DNA from: Actinoalloteichus fjordicus
GTDB lineage: Bacteria > Actinomycetota > Actinomycetes > Mycobacteriales > Pseudonocardiaceae
DNA: 64,000 nucleotides
Direction of reading: 5' to 3'
Assembly (NCBI RefSeq): GCF_001941625.1
Contig: NZ_CP016076.1
Coordinates: forward strand, 2,418,001 to 2,482,000
How positions within the stretch are numbered: position 1 is the first letter of the stretch; the number at the start of each line of letters is the position of its first letter. Positions 35,460-44,564 of this stretch are shown one piece after another. The translations under genes were made by a program, and so were the position numbers. A model generated the notes under the pieces. That model was not told the origin of the DNA. It did not search any database and was given only the letters and a program-made list of their open reading frames with translations.

Positions 35460-37304
35460 TCACAGTTCGAGGCGCACCTGGTACTGCCGCAGCCAGCTGT
35501 CCAGCTGCAACACCATCTCGACGTCGCGCCGCTCGCCCCAGCCGGTGCTCTCGATGGGACGGCGCGCGCGGAACAGCTCGGACGACGACTGCTCGTCGAG
35601 CAGCGGCCGGACCGGGCTGCTCGGATCGGTCATCACCGCGTCGAACTCCTCGCGCAGCAGCCGTCCGTACCCGGGGTCCTGCGTCACGGGGAACGGACTC
35701 TTCTTGCGTTTCAGCACCGACGGCGGCAGCAGATCCGCGACGGCGGCCCGCAACACGCTCTTCTCCATCCCGTCGGCGTTCTTCATCTCCCACGGGATGT
35801 TGAACGCGTACTCGACCAGTCGGTGGTCGCAGTACGGGACACGCAGCTCCAGCCCCACGGCCATCCCGAGCCGATCGTCGCGGGCCAGCAACAGCGGAAG
35901 CCAGTGCGTGAGATGCAGGAATCCGGTCTGCCGCATGAGTCGGGCCTGGTCGTCCTCGCCGTCGAGCCACGGCGTGGCCGCCACGGCGGCGGCGTAGTGA
36001 TCCCGCGAATAACCGGGCACGTCGACGCGCGTGAGCAGCGACTTGTCGAGCAGCCCCGTGCTGCGACCCAGCGGCGACTTCTTCAGCCCCATCGCGACCC
36101 AGGGGAAGTTCCCCGAACTCAGCAGGCTCGGGTCGCGGAAGGACTGATAGCCGCCGAACAGCTCGTCGGCGATCTCGCCCATCAGGGCGACGGTCGAGCG
36201 CTCCCGCACCGATCGCAGCAGCAGATACAGCGATCGGTCCATGTCGGGGATCGGCGTGGGCAGGTCCTGGGCGTGCAGCGTGGCGAGCGCGACGACTGGG
36301 TCCACCATGTCCGACGTCCGCAGCCGCACCGGCTCGTGCCGGGTGCCGAGGTGCCGCGCGACCTCCACGGCGAAGGGCGAGTCGTTGTCCTGGTGCCAGT
36401 GGTCCCTTCGAAAGTTCTCCTCCTGGCCCTCGAACTCCACGGAGAAGGTACGTACCTGCTCCGACGAGGCCATCCCGGCGAAGGCGGCGATGGCACTGGA
36501 ATCGAGCCCGCCGGAGAGCAGCGTGCACAAGGGGACGTCCGACACCAGTTCGGCCGCGACGGACTCGGACAGCAGGTGCCGCACCGTCGCCACCGTCGTC
36601 TCGAAGTCGTCGGTGTGCTCCCGGCTCGCGACCGACCAGTAGCGGCGCTTCTCCATCGACTTCTGTCGGACGAGGATCACCTGGCCGGGCTCGACCTCGG
36701 CGATGTCCCGGTAGACGGCCTTGCCGGGCGTGGAGATGTAGGTGAGCAGCTCGGCCAGGCCCTCGGTGTCGACCACCGCGTCGATCAGCGGATGGGCGAG
36801 GAGCGCCTTGGGCTCCGAGGCGAAGGCGATCCCCTCGCCTACCCGCGAGTAGAACAGCGGTTTGACGCCCAGCCGGTCCCGCGCCAGCATGAGCTGCCTG
36901 GCGCGCGGGTCCCAGACGGCGAAGGCGAACATGCCGTCCAGCCGGTCCACACAGGCCGGTCCCCACTCCAGATAGGAGCGCAGGACGACCTCGGTGTCGC
37001 CGTCGGAGTGGAAGCGATGTCCCCGGCTCACCAGCTCCGCACGCAGCGCGCGGAAGTTGTACACCTCGCCGTTGTAGACCAGCACGGCCAGGGTCTGGCC
37101 GTGCTCCTCCGCCCGCGCAGGCTGACGGCCGCCGGGCAGGTCGATGACGGCGAGCCTGCGGAAGCCGAGCGCGGCGCGTTCGTCGGCCCACACGCCCTCG
37201 TCGTCGGGTCCTCGGTTGGCCAGGGTGGCCACCATGGTTCGAACCGTGCTGACCTGCTCTCGTAAGTCGCGCTGGAAGTCGATCCAACCCGCGATTCCGC
37301 ACAT
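35460..37304 (-). CDS. Asparagine-synthase-type glutamine amidotransferase
   Basis: 614 residues with both AsnB domains. The N-terminal Ntn glutaminase domain begins MCGIAGWIDF (nucleophile Cys2) with NRGPDDEGVW and YNGEVYNFRALR. The C-terminal ATP-pyrophosphatase domain has the PP-loop LLSGGLDSSAIAAF. Homologues in fredericamycin, xantholipin and lysolipin clusters convert a polyketide carboxyl into an amide that becomes a lactam/pyridone ring. This is the main reason to expect nitrogen in the product. It lies 46 bases downstream of the glycosyltransferase gene; its ribosome site is weak, suggesting translational coupling. Confidence 0.92.
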   Translation of the reverse strand: MCGIAGWIDFQRDLREQVSTVRTMVATLANRGPDDEGVWADERAALGFRRLAVIDLPGGRQPARAEEHGQTLAVLVYNGEVYNFRALRAELVSRGHRFHSDGDTEVVLRSYLEWGPACVDRLDGMFAFAVWDPRARQLMLARDRLGVKPLFYSRVGEGIAFASEPKALLAHPLIDAVVDTEGLAELLTYISTPGKAVYRDIAEVEPGQVILVRQKSMEKRRYWSVASREHTDDFETTVATVRHLLSESVAAELVSDVPLCTLLSGGLDSSAIAAFAGMASSEQVRTFSVEFEGQEENFRRDHWHQDNDSPFAVEVARHLGTRHEPVRLRTSDMVDPVVALATLHAQDLPTPIPDMDRSLYLLLRSVRERSTVALMGEIADELFGGYQSFRDPSLLSSGNFPWVAMGLKKSPLGRSTGLLDKSLLTRVDVPGYSRDHYAAAVAATPWLDGEDDQARLMRQTGFLHLTHWLPLLLARDDRLGMAVGLELRVPYCDHRLVEYAFNIPWEMKNADGMEKSVLRAAVADLLPPSVLKRKKSPFPVTQDPGYGRLLREEFDAVMTDPSSPVRPLLDEQSSSELFRARRPIESTGWGERRDVEMVLQLDSWLRQYQVRLEL

Positions 37305-37350
37305 CTCGTCGTCAACCCCGTTCCCGGTGGGCGGCTGTCTGGTCTCTGGG

Positions 37351-38520
37351 TCAGCCGACCGGCGTCGGCACGGCGGCCAGCGCCGCCAGCTCGGCGACGA
37401 CGTCGGCGGGCGGAGCCGAGACACGCATCTCCTCGGCGACGGCACGGGCCCGGTCGGGCGCGTGGCCTGCGAGGACGCGGTCCACCGACTCACGCAGCGT
37501 CTCCGGCGTCAGGTCGCCGGGATCGAGCACCTCGCCGACGCCTGCGGCGCGGACCTGGCCGGAGTGACCGGCGTGGTCGGGGAGCCTGGGCACCAGGAGC
37601 AACGGCAGCCCGTGGCTCAGCGTCGTCAGGATCGTGCCTGCACCGCCGTGGCCGACGAGCAGATCACAGCTCGGCAGGATCGCGTCCACCGGCGTGTCGA
37701 CCAGGACGGTCGCGTTGTCGGGCACGTCGTCGACCAGCGGTCGCTGCGCAGCGGACACGGCCGCGACCACCTCGACGTCGGAGGTGCCCAGTGCGGAGAG
37801 GATCTCGGGCAGCAGGAACAGCGACGGGTCGAGCTTGGCCATCGTGTGTCCCCAAGTGACGCACACGCGAGGGCGAGAGGTGCGGGCGGGCAGTGGTACG
37901 ACGGCGGGACCGGACCCGTTGAACGGCACGTAGCGCATCGGGATGCGTCGGTAGTCCGTAGGCACCTGGAGGCTCGTGGGCGTCGGGTCGACGGTGGCGA
38001 CGCCGAAGGGCTCCAGATCGGTCAACTCGTGCCGCTCGCCGAGCGGGGCCAGCAGTTCGGGCAGTATTCCCCTGGCCCGCAGCAGGAGATCGGTGCCGTA
38101 CAGGTGCCGCACCGAGGGCACACCGATCGCCGAGGCCGCGATCGGCCCGGCTAACGCGGTCGGCTCGTGCACGATCAGGTCCGGTCGCCAGTCTCTGGCG
38201 AGCGTGACCAGGTCGTCGACCATGGACTCGGCGTGGGCCAGGAACATCCGCATGGCGCGCGGGCCCTTGCCGGTCTGCTTCGCCTGTCCCGTCAGCTCCT
38301 CGCTGCGGGCGGAGGGCAACACGTAGCCGCGGACCAGGTCCGCGGCGTCGACGTCGGCGCCGACGGTGGCCGACGGCAGTCCGGTGCTGATCATCTCCCT
38401 CGCCAGCTCCGGCTGACTGACGACCAGCACCTCGTGTCCCGCCGCGCGGCAGGCCCACGCGAGCGGCACCATCGCGTAGAGGTGTGACGGCCATGCCCAT
38501 GTCGTGAACAGCACCCGCAT
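37351..38520 (-). CDS. Glycosyltransferase, GT1 family
   Basis: 389 residues with a GT-B fold. N-terminal MRVLFTTWAWPSHLYAMVPL is typical of actinomycete antibiotic glycosyltransferases. The C-terminal nucleotide-sugar motif is LLVGHGGAGTILTTLSHGLP followed by PRLPDHAGHSGQV. ATG 38520 follows GGGAG. No deoxysugar biosynthesis genes are in the window, so the sugar donor must come from elsewhere on the chromosome or from central metabolism. It is first in the leftward AsnB/TenA/SchA operon. Glycosylation of the aglycone is inferred. Confidence 0.92.
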   Translation of the reverse strand: MRVLFTTWAWPSHLYAMVPLAWACRAAGHEVLVVSQPELAREMISTGLPSATVGADVDAADLVRGYVLPSARSEELTGQAKQTGKGPRAMRMFLAHAESMVDDLVTLARDWRPDLIVHEPTALAGPIAASAIGVPSVRHLYGTDLLLRARGILPELLAPLGERHELTDLEPFGVATVDPTPTSLQVPTDYRRIPMRYVPFNGSGPAVVPLPARTSRPRVCVTWGHTMAKLDPSLFLLPEILSALGTSDVEVVAAVSAAQRPLVDDVPDNATVLVDTPVDAILPSCDLLVGHGGAGTILTTLSHGLPLLLVPRLPDHAGHSGQVRAAGVGEVLDPGDLTPETLRESVDRVLAGHAPDRARAVAEEMRVSAPPADVVAELAALAAVPTPVG

Positions 38521-38777
38521 CGTCTGCTCCCATCCCTGCCTGCCGTCGGTCGACTCCGAGCGCGGATCACCGTGACGGACCGGACTCGCACGGCGCTCAA
38601 AGACCGATGGGAGCACCGAGGCTCTTCGCAGCTCACGGGCGGACGTCCCAGTGATCGTCGAGCGACGCGGAACACGATCTGCCAGGCGATCCGTCGGCGG
38701 ACGTGCGAGTGCCCGCCGGTCGGCGGCGAGCCGCCCAGGGGCGAACCCGCCCGGGGTGACCAGGTGAGGAGGATCAG

Positions 38778-39461
38778 GTGAGCACTGGACGTACCGCGCT
38801 GGTCACGGGCGCGAACAGGGGACTCGGCCGGGCGGTGGCCGCCGCACTGCATGCCAGAGGGCTGCGGGTGGTGCTGGCGGGTCGCGATCGGTCCTCGGTG
38901 GAGCAGGCGGCGGCCGAACTGGGCGCGGGGGCCTCGGGATGCGTCCTGGACGTGACCGACTCGACGAGCGTCCTGGCCGCCCGTGCGCTGATCGGCCCGG
39001 TGGACGTGCTGGTCAACAACGCGGGCGTCCTGCTGGACGGCGGCGGTGATCCCCTCACGGTCGATCTCGACCTGGTACGAGACACCCTCGCCGTCAACGT
39101 GCTCGGCTCGTGGCGGGTGTCGCAGGCCTTCGTGCCGGACATGGTCACGCGGGGCTGGGGACGGGTGGTGATCGTCTCCAGCGGGACGGGATCGTTCAGC
39201 AACGGCCTCTTCACCGGCGCACCGGGATACTCCGTCTCCAAGACCGCGCTCAACGGCCTCACCACCATGCTCGCCGCGCAGACCGAGAACACTGGAGTGC
39301 TCGTCAACGCCGTCAACCCCGGCCCCACACGGACCCGGATGATGCCCCGTGCCGAACGCAGTCCCGAGGAGGCGGGCGAACTGATCGCGGATGCCGCGAC
39401 GCTGCCCGACGACGGGCCGTCCGGCCGATTCCTGCGGGGGACACAGGTGCTGCCGTGGTGA
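38778..39461 (+). CDS. Short-chain dehydrogenase (carbonyl-reductase-like)
   Basis: 227 residues. TGANRGLGRAVAAAL, VLVNNAGVLLD, catalytic Ser in VIVSSGTGSF and Tyr-Lys in GYSVSKTALNGL. Short C-terminus as in carbonyl reductases that act as monomers. GTG 38778 follows GAGGAGG. It is divergent from the glycosyltransferase. A ketone reduction in tailoring is likely; substrate unknown. Confidence 0.88.
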   Translation: MSTGRTALVTGANRGLGRAVAAALHARGLRVVLAGRDRSSVEQAAAELGAGASGCVLDVTDSTSVLAARALIGPVDVLVNNAGVLLDGGGDPLTVDLDLVRDTLAVNVLGSWRVSQAFVPDMVTRGWGRVVIVSSGTGSFSNGLFTGAPGYSVSKTALNGLTTMLAAQTENTGVLVNAVNPGPTRTRMMPRAERSPEEAGELIADAATLPDDGPSGRFLRGTQVLPW

Positions 39462-39673
39462 TCGGCGATGCCTGCCGTCTTCGTTCCCGAGGCGGCCATC
39501 GCGCCCGTCGAGGCTTTCGTGCCGCCGCGTCGGAGCGGCGGCCCGTCCTCGACGTCGGGGGCCTCGCTGGTCGCCGTCGTCCGGCCTCGGCAGGCCCCGC
39601 TCGGGCGGGCCGGTTCGTGAACGGAAGCAGTCATACGCGGTTCGGCCGATGACTGGGAGGGCGCCGTCGCGTA

Positions 39674-39683
39674 ACGTATACGT
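39674..39683. promoter_or_regulatory. ACGTATACGT palindrome upstream of the ATP-grasp-like gene
   Basis: Perfect 10-bp palindrome in an AT-richer patch 65 bases before the start codon of the next gene. Could be part of a promoter or operator. Confidence 0.3.
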
Positions 39684-39747
39684 AGTACGGCTACTTTTCG
39701 ATTCCCCTGGGCATGCAGACCCGGTTCGGGAGGACGGTACCGCTGGT

Positions 39748-40521
39748 ATGGACGCCGACCGGGGCGACTCCGCTTCTGGCAGGCTGCTGGTGCTGCCGAT
39801 CACGGAGAGTCGCTGTCGTGAGGCGCGGTACATGGGAGCGGAACTGGCCGTGCAGGCAGGCACCTTCGGTCGGGTCGCCAATCCCGGCACCGTGGTGCTG
39901 AGTGGTCCGATGCCGCAGTGGCGGGCGGACAGGCCGTCCAGGTCGGCCGCGCTCGAGCACGTCGTCGAGAAGTCGTTCTCGGTGCGCGCCTGGCTGGTGA
40001 TCGAGGGCGAGCCCGACCGACGTGTCGGCCCCGTGCTGAACAATCTCGACGCGGACGTGCTGTCGGAGACCCTCGTCGAACTCGTCATGGTCGCCGCGGG
40101 CATGGAACCGAGGGCGGACGCCCGGCTCGTCGTCGCGGTGCAGCGGTTCGTCGACGTGGAGGCCACCGTCCTGGCGGTCCTGCGGGACGAGACGGTGCGG
40201 CTGCGCACCTGTTGGGGACTGGCAGAGGCCGTGGACGGACCGCCGTACTTCGACGAGCTGTGGCTCACCGCAGACGGACTCCGGGTGCTGCGGGAGCGAG
40301 TGGTCGACAAGCCGATCGCGACCCGGGCGGCCTTCGGCGGCACCGAGGGGCGCTCCGTGCCCCGCGGCCGTCGCCGCATTCCGGTCCTCGATCCGGCGGG
40401 GGCCAGGCTGGTCGCGACGCTGGCCGCCGAACTCGACGCGGGCATCTCGGCCTCCGTCGAATGGGAGTTCGGACTGCTTGCGGACGAGGTCGTCCTGTTG
40501 TCGTGTCCCCCTACCGAGTGA
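39748..40521 (+). CDS. Protein resembling part of the PEP-synthase/PPDK ATP-grasp domain
   Basis: 257 residues. The second half has the order seen in the ATP-binding domain of phosphoenolpyruvate synthases: VAVQRFVDVEATVLAVLRDE, then LRTCWGLAEAVDGP, a DxLxLT-like strand, VDKPIATRAAFGG, and VEWEFGLLADEVVLLS (compare GLGE..V.G and DIEWA in PpsA). No phospho-histidine swivel or PEP-binding domain follows, so it is a stand-alone, truncated version. ATG 39748 follows GGGAGGAC. It might phosphorylate or activate an intermediate, or be non-catalytic. The homology is by eye and moderate. Confidence 0.6.
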   Translation: MDADRGDSASGRLLVLPITESRCREARYMGAELAVQAGTFGRVANPGTVVLSGPMPQWRADRPSRSAALEHVVEKSFSVRAWLVIEGEPDRRVGPVLNNLDADVLSETLVELVMVAAGMEPRADARLVVAVQRFVDVEATVLAVLRDETVRLRTCWGLAEAVDGPPYFDELWLTADGLRVLRERVVDKPIATRAAFGGTEGRSVPRGRRRIPVLDPAGARLVATLAAELDAGISASVEWEFGLLADEVVLLSCPPTE

Positions 40522-40860
40522 TCTTCGCCGATCGAGTGATCAGGAGCGACTGACCTCGTCGATCTGTTGTGCCGTCGACGGGTGCAAGTGCAGGCGCGAA
40601 TCCTCGGTCTGCCCAGTCGTTCTCCAGGCCTCCTCGCCCGGTCGCAGCGCTGGTGACAGGCCTGCGGACGAGTGCGGAAGGCGGGAGAAGGCCCCGACGA
40701 GCGGGCCGACGTCTTTGCGCTGTTCTGAAAGGGTTTCGCGTCGGGCTGCCTGCCGCCCATCACCGGTCGACCAGGGCTCCAGTTCGGTTCGAGGCCCCGT
40801 TGAGGGTCGATTGTCACGCTCGTCGGGTCCGCTCGACCGCGCGACCGCAGGAGGCCGACC
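40522..40860. other. Upstream region of the core PKS operon
   Basis: 339 bases with no recognised gene. It should contain the promoter of the twelve-plus-gene core operon, but no clear -10/-35 or SARP repeat pair was found. Confidence 0.35.
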
Positions 40861-41196
40861 GTGCATCGCACTCTGATCGTCGCCAAGCTCAAGACCGACG
40901 ATCCCGCTCATATCGCAGAGGTGTTCGCCGAGTCGGACGCGACCGACCTCCCCAGGATGGTCGGGGTGTCCAGACGCACCCTCTTCAACTTCCACGACCT
41001 CTACTTCCATCTGGTCGAGGCGGATCAGGACATCCAGCCAGACCTTTACCGGGCGCGGTCGCACCCTCTCTACACCGACATCAACACCCGGCTCACCGAG
41101 TTCGTGTCGCCCTACGACCCGAACTGGAAGGAGCCGAGGGACGCGATGGCTTCGCCGTTCTACGTCTGGACATCTGAGCAGGGGAGGATCGCGTGA
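40861..41196 (+). CDS. TcmI-family polyketide cyclase
   Basis: 111 residues, the standard size. [21 protein letters not shown] at the N-terminus, [21 protein letters not shown] and [18 protein letters not shown] at the C-terminus are characteristic. TcmI-type enzymes close later rings (for example the fourth or fifth ring) of aromatic polyketides. GTG 40861 follows AGGAGG. It opens the core operon and overlaps the cupin gene by four bases. Confidence 0.93.
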   Translation: MHRTLIVAKLKTDDPAHIAEVFAESDATDLPRMVGVSRRTLFNFHDLYFHLVEADQDIQPDLYRARSHPLYTDINTRLTEFVSPYDPNWKEPRDAMASPFYVWTSEQGRIA

Positions 41197-41621
41197 CCGC
41201 GACACGACCAGTCAAGATCAACTCTTCCGACGCCGCACCGAACCGCAAGCGCGGTGGGGATCTGCGCGTCACGCTCAGCCCGAAGACCGTCGGCTGCACC
41301 TCCGGCTTCGGCGGCATCCTCTGGCTCGAGCCCGGTGAGTTCGTCACCGAGCACTATCACCCGCACTCCGAGGAGTTCCTGCACGTCGTCGAGGGCAGCC
41401 TGGAGATGAGCCTGGACGACGTCCCGGTCTCGCTCGGCCCCGGCGACTCCCTGCTGGTGCCGATCGGCGTGCGTCACCGGCTGGTCAACGTCGGCGAGGT
41501 CCGGGCACATGCGGTCTTCCATCTCTCGCCGTTGGCCCCCCGGCCGGAGCTCGGTCATGTCGACACCGAGAAGCCCACCGCCCCCGACGCGCCGAACCCG
41601 GATGTCGGAGGGCCCAGGTGA
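41193..41621 (+). CDS. Cupin-domain protein, probable polyketide cyclase
   Basis: 142 residues with one cupin barrel: metal-binding motif 1 [21 protein letters not shown] (two His, Glu, spaced as G(X)5HXH(X)3,4E(X)6G) and motif 2 [20 protein letters not shown]. Cupins of this kind accompany pentangular and spore-pigment type II PKSs and act in ring closure. The start (GTGA) and end overlap both neighbours. Metal dependence is inferred from the motif. Confidence 0.88.
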   Translation: MTATRPVKINSSDAAPNRKRGGDLRVTLSPKTVGCTSGFGGILWLEPGEFVTEHYHPHSEEFLHVVEGSLEMSLDDVPVSLGPGDSLLVPIGVRHRLVNVGEVRAHAVFHLSPLAPRPELGHVDTEKPTAPDAPNPDVGGPR

Positions 41622-42886
41622 ATCGCAAGGTCGTCGTCACCGGCATCGGGGTCGTCGCGCCAGGCGGGGTCGGCCGAGAGGCCTTCTGGGACCTGCTCAC
41701 CGCCGGGCGCACCGCCACCCGGACGATCAGCATGTTCGACCCGTCGAAGTTCCGCTCGCAGATCGCCGCCGAGGCCGACTTCGACGCGACCGCGGCGGGC
41801 CTGACCGCCCGTGAGATCCGCCGGATGGACCGGGCCGCACAGTTCGCGGTGGTCAGCGCCAGGGAGGCGTTGGCCGACAGCGGAGTCGATCTGACGGCGG
41901 ACCCCGGCCGCGTCGGAGTGAGCGTCGGTAGCGCGGTCGGCTGCACGATGGGCCTGGAGGAGGAGTACGCGGTCCTCTCCGACAACGGGCGGAACTGGCT
42001 GGTCGACCACAGCTACGGGGTGCCGCACCTCTACGGCTACATGGTGCCGAGCACCTTGGCGGTCGAGGTGGCCAGGGACGTGGCGGCCGAGGGGCCGGTC
42101 AGTCTGATCTCCACCGGCTGCACGTCCGGGCTCGACGCGGTCGGTCATGGAGCGGCGCTCATCAGGGAGGGCAGCGCCGACATCGTGATCGCCGGTGCCA
42201 CCGACGCGCCGCTCTCCCCGATCACGGCAGCCTGCTTCGACGCCATCAAGGCCACCTCGCCCCGCAACGACGATGCGGAGCACGCCTCCCGGCCCTTCGA
42301 CGCCACGCGCAACGGATTCGTCCTCGGCGAAGGCAGCGCGATCATGGTGCTGGAGGACGCCGAGTCCGCTCGGCGACGGGGCGCGCACGTCTATGCCGAG
42401 CTGGTCGGCTTCGCCGGGCGGAGCAACGCCTTCCACATGACGGGCCTCAAGCCCGACGGCAGGGAGATGGCCGAGGCGATCCGCGTCGCGCTCGACCAGG
42501 CCAGGATCAACCCCTCCGACGTCGACTACATCAACGCGCACGGCTCCGGGACCAAGCAGAACGACCGCCACGAGACGGCCGCCTTCAAACGCAGCCTCGG
42601 CGAGCGTGCCTATGAGGTGCCCGTCAGCTCCATCAAGTCGATGGTCGGCCACTCGCTCGGGGCCATCGGCTCGATCGAGGTCGCCGCCTGCGCACTGGCT
42701 CTCGATCGGCAGGTCGTGCCGCCGACGGCCAACCTGGAGAACTCCGACCCGGAGTGCGACCTGGACTACGTGCCGAAGATCGCTCGGGACCACGACATGG
42801 ACGTCGTGCTCAGCGTCGGCAGCGGTTTCGGCGGCTTCCAGAGCGCCATGCTCCTGGCCCGGCCGGGAGCGGTGGCTCCGCTGTAA
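41618..42886 (+). CDS. Type II PKS ketosynthase alpha subunit
   Basis: 422 residues. Active-site Cys168 lies in [12 protein letters not shown], with His308 in [11 protein letters not shown] and His345 in [10 protein letters not shown], so the catalytic triad is complete. It condenses malonyl units on the ACP together with KS-beta. The GTG start overlaps the cupin stop. Unusually for this gene pair, the stop is followed by a 61-bp inserted element and a 113-base gap instead of overlapping the KS-beta start. Confidence 0.97.
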   Translation: MNRKVVVTGIGVVAPGGVGREAFWDLLTAGRTATRTISMFDPSKFRSQIAAEADFDATAAGLTAREIRRMDRAAQFAVVSAREALADSGVDLTADPGRVGVSVGSAVGCTMGLEEEYAVLSDNGRNWLVDHSYGVPHLYGYMVPSTLAVEVARDVAAEGPVSLISTGCTSGLDAVGHGAALIREGSADIVIAGATDAPLSPITAACFDAIKATSPRNDDAEHASRPFDATRNGFVLGEGSAIMVLEDAESARRRGAHVYAELVGFAGRSNAFHMTGLKPDGREMAEAIRVALDQARINPSDVDYINAHGSGTKQNDRHETAAFKRSLGERAYEVPVSSIKSMVGHSLGAIGSIEVAACALALDRQVVPPTANLENSDPECDLDYVPKIARDHDMDVVLSVGSGFGGFQSAMLLARPGAVAPL

Positions 42887-42947
42887 GAGCCTGTTTTTGA
42901 TCCCCCTGGCCCCGCGCAACAGGAAAGTGGGAATCAAAAACAGGCTC
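42887..42947. mobile_element. 61-bp MITE-like element between KS-alpha and KS-beta
   Basis: Terminal inverted repeats GAGCCTGTTTTTGAT (42887-42901) and ATCAAAAACAGGCTC (42933-42947) are perfect and are flanked on both sides by TAA, consistent with a 3-bp target duplication; the left TAA is the KS-alpha stop codon. The interior has only ~31 bases and no gene. Removing element plus one TAA restores a hairpin, GGCTCCGCT (42874-42882) with AGCGGAGCC (42952-42960), so it seems to have landed in a hairpin loop. The transposase family is not identified; the T-rich inverted repeat and TNA target resemble IS5-like elements. Confidence 0.65.
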
Positions 42948-42999
42948 TAAGAGCGGAGCCGGATCAGCGTCAGGAAACCCGCACGAGGAAGGCCCAGCG

Positions 43000-44241
43000 A
43001 TGACCGCATCCGTTCGCGCGACCGGAACCGTTGTCACCGGCATCGGCGTGGTCGCCCCCACGGGCCTCGGTGTCGAGGCGCACTGGCAGGCGGTGTTGGC
43101 AGGCAAGTCCGGCATCAGCCGGATCAGCCGTTTCGATCCGTCGCCCTACCCGGTCAAGCTGGCGGGTCAGGTGCCGGGGTTCGTGGCCAAGGAGCACGTG
43201 CCCGGCAGGTTGATCCCGCAGACCGACCACTGGACTCACCTGGGACTGGCCGCGGCCCAGGCCGCGCTCGACGACGCCGGGGTGGTGCCCGCCGAGCTGC
43301 CGGAGTACGAGATGGCGGTCGTCACGGCGGGTTCGTCGGGCGGCACCGAGTTCGGCCAGCACGAGATGGAACGGCTCTACCAGAACGGCCCGTCCTGGGT
43401 CGGCGCGTATCAGTCGATCGCCTGGTTCTACGCGGCGACCACGGGACAGGTCTCCATCCGACACGGGATGCGCGGCTCCTGCGGCGTGGTGTGCAACGAG
43501 CAGGCGGGCGGCATCGACGCCGTCGGACAGGCCCGCAGGCTGCTGCGCACCGACGCGAGGCTGGTGGTCAGCGGCGGCACCGACGCCTCGCTGTGCCCGT
43601 ACGGTCTCGTCGCGCAGCTCGCGACCGGTCGACTGTCCGACAGCGAGGACCCGGACCGGGCCTACCTGCCCTTCGACGTCGATGCCGCCGGCTACCTGCC
43701 CGGTGAGGGCGGCGCCATCATGATCATGGAGAGCGCCGAGGGGGCCAGGCAGCGCGGCGCCGGTGTCGGGTACGGCTCGGTGCTCGGTTATGCGGCGGGC
43801 TTCGACCCGCCGCCGGACTCCGCGCGTCCGCCGGTGCTGCGCCGCACCATCGAGCGTGCCGTTGCGGACGCGGGGCTGACTCCTGCCGACATCGACGTGG
43901 TCTTCGCCGACGCCGCCGGTGATCGCGAGGCCGACCTGGCCGAGGCCGCCGCCATCACCTCGGTGTTCGGCGCCAAGGCGGTCCCGGTCACCGCGCCTAA
44001 GACCCTGACCGGCCGGCTCTACGGCGGCGGCGGGTCCCTGGACGTGGCCACCGCCCTGCTCGCCCTGCGAGAAGGGGTCATCCCGTTCACAGCGGGGCCC
44101 ACCCGCCTCGCACCCGGCATCGAGATCGACCTGGTCCTGGGACAGCCCAGGAGCGCACCGCTGCGGACCGCGCTGGTCCTGGCCAGGGGATACGGGGGAT
44201 TCAACGCCGCTCTCGTGCTCGGGCGCGGTGTGGACGACTGA
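43000..44241 (+). CDS. Type II PKS ketosynthase beta subunit / chain length factor
   Basis: 413 residues, KS fold, with the active-site Cys replaced by Gln168 in VVCNEQAGGIDAVG, the hallmark of the chain-length factor that makes acetyl starter by malonyl-ACP decarboxylation. It pairs with KS-alpha and sets the chain length, here expected to be long (C24-C30, as in pentangular pathways; inferred from context). ATG 43000 follows AGGAAGG. Confidence 0.97.
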   Translation: MTASVRATGTVVTGIGVVAPTGLGVEAHWQAVLAGKSGISRISRFDPSPYPVKLAGQVPGFVAKEHVPGRLIPQTDHWTHLGLAAAQAALDDAGVVPAELPEYEMAVVTAGSSGGTEFGQHEMERLYQNGPSWVGAYQSIAWFYAATTGQVSIRHGMRGSCGVVCNEQAGGIDAVGQARRLLRTDARLVVSGGTDASLCPYGLVAQLATGRLSDSEDPDRAYLPFDVDAAGYLPGEGGAIMIMESAEGARQRGAGVGYGSVLGYAAGFDPPPDSARPPVLRRTIERAVADAGLTPADIDVVFADAAGDREADLAEAAAITSVFGAKAVPVTAPKTLTGRLYGGGGSLDVATALLALREGVIPFTAGPTRLAPGIEIDLVLGQPRSAPLRTALVLARGYGGFNAALVLGRGVDD

Positions 44242-44299
44242 CGCGGGGGCTCGACCTCGACCCGCTTTCGAGCAGCAGACACGGGAAGGAGACACCCGG

Positions 44300-44560
44300 A
44301 TGAGCAGGTTCACCCTGGAGGAACTGCGGGAGATCATGCGCACCAGCGCAGGCGTCGACGAGGGCGTCGACCTGGACTCCGACATCGGAGACCTCGAGTT
44401 CGACGAGCTGGGCTACGACTCGCTGGCCGTCCTGGAGTTCGCCAGCATCGTGCAGCGCCGCTACGGCGTGCCGATCCCGGACGACATCGTTACCGAGTCT
44501 GGAACGCCTTCGAAGGCGGTCCACTTCATCAACACGCAGATCGAGAAGGCAGGGGTCTGA
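44300..44560 (+). CDS. Acyl carrier protein of the type II PKS
   Basis: 86 residues. Phosphopantetheine attachment Ser41 in ELGYDSLAVLEFAS. Acidic helix II region as usual. ATG 44300 follows GGAAGGAG. It carries the growing poly-beta-keto chain. No phosphopantetheinyl transferase is in the window, so a chromosomal one must activate it. Confidence 0.97.
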   Translation: MSRFTLEELREIMRTSAGVDEGVDLDSDIGDLEFDELGYDSLAVLEFASIVQRRYGVPIPDDIVTESGTPSKAVHFINTQIEKAGV

Positions 44561-44564
44561 AGCC

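Noticed and set aside
34636-37302. A single minus-strand open frame of 888 codons across the amidotransferase and TenA-like genes
   Set aside because: Its first two thirds are a shifted frame of the amidotransferase with Arg/Ala-rich nonsense; only the TenA-like end is real, and it has its own start and ribosome site.
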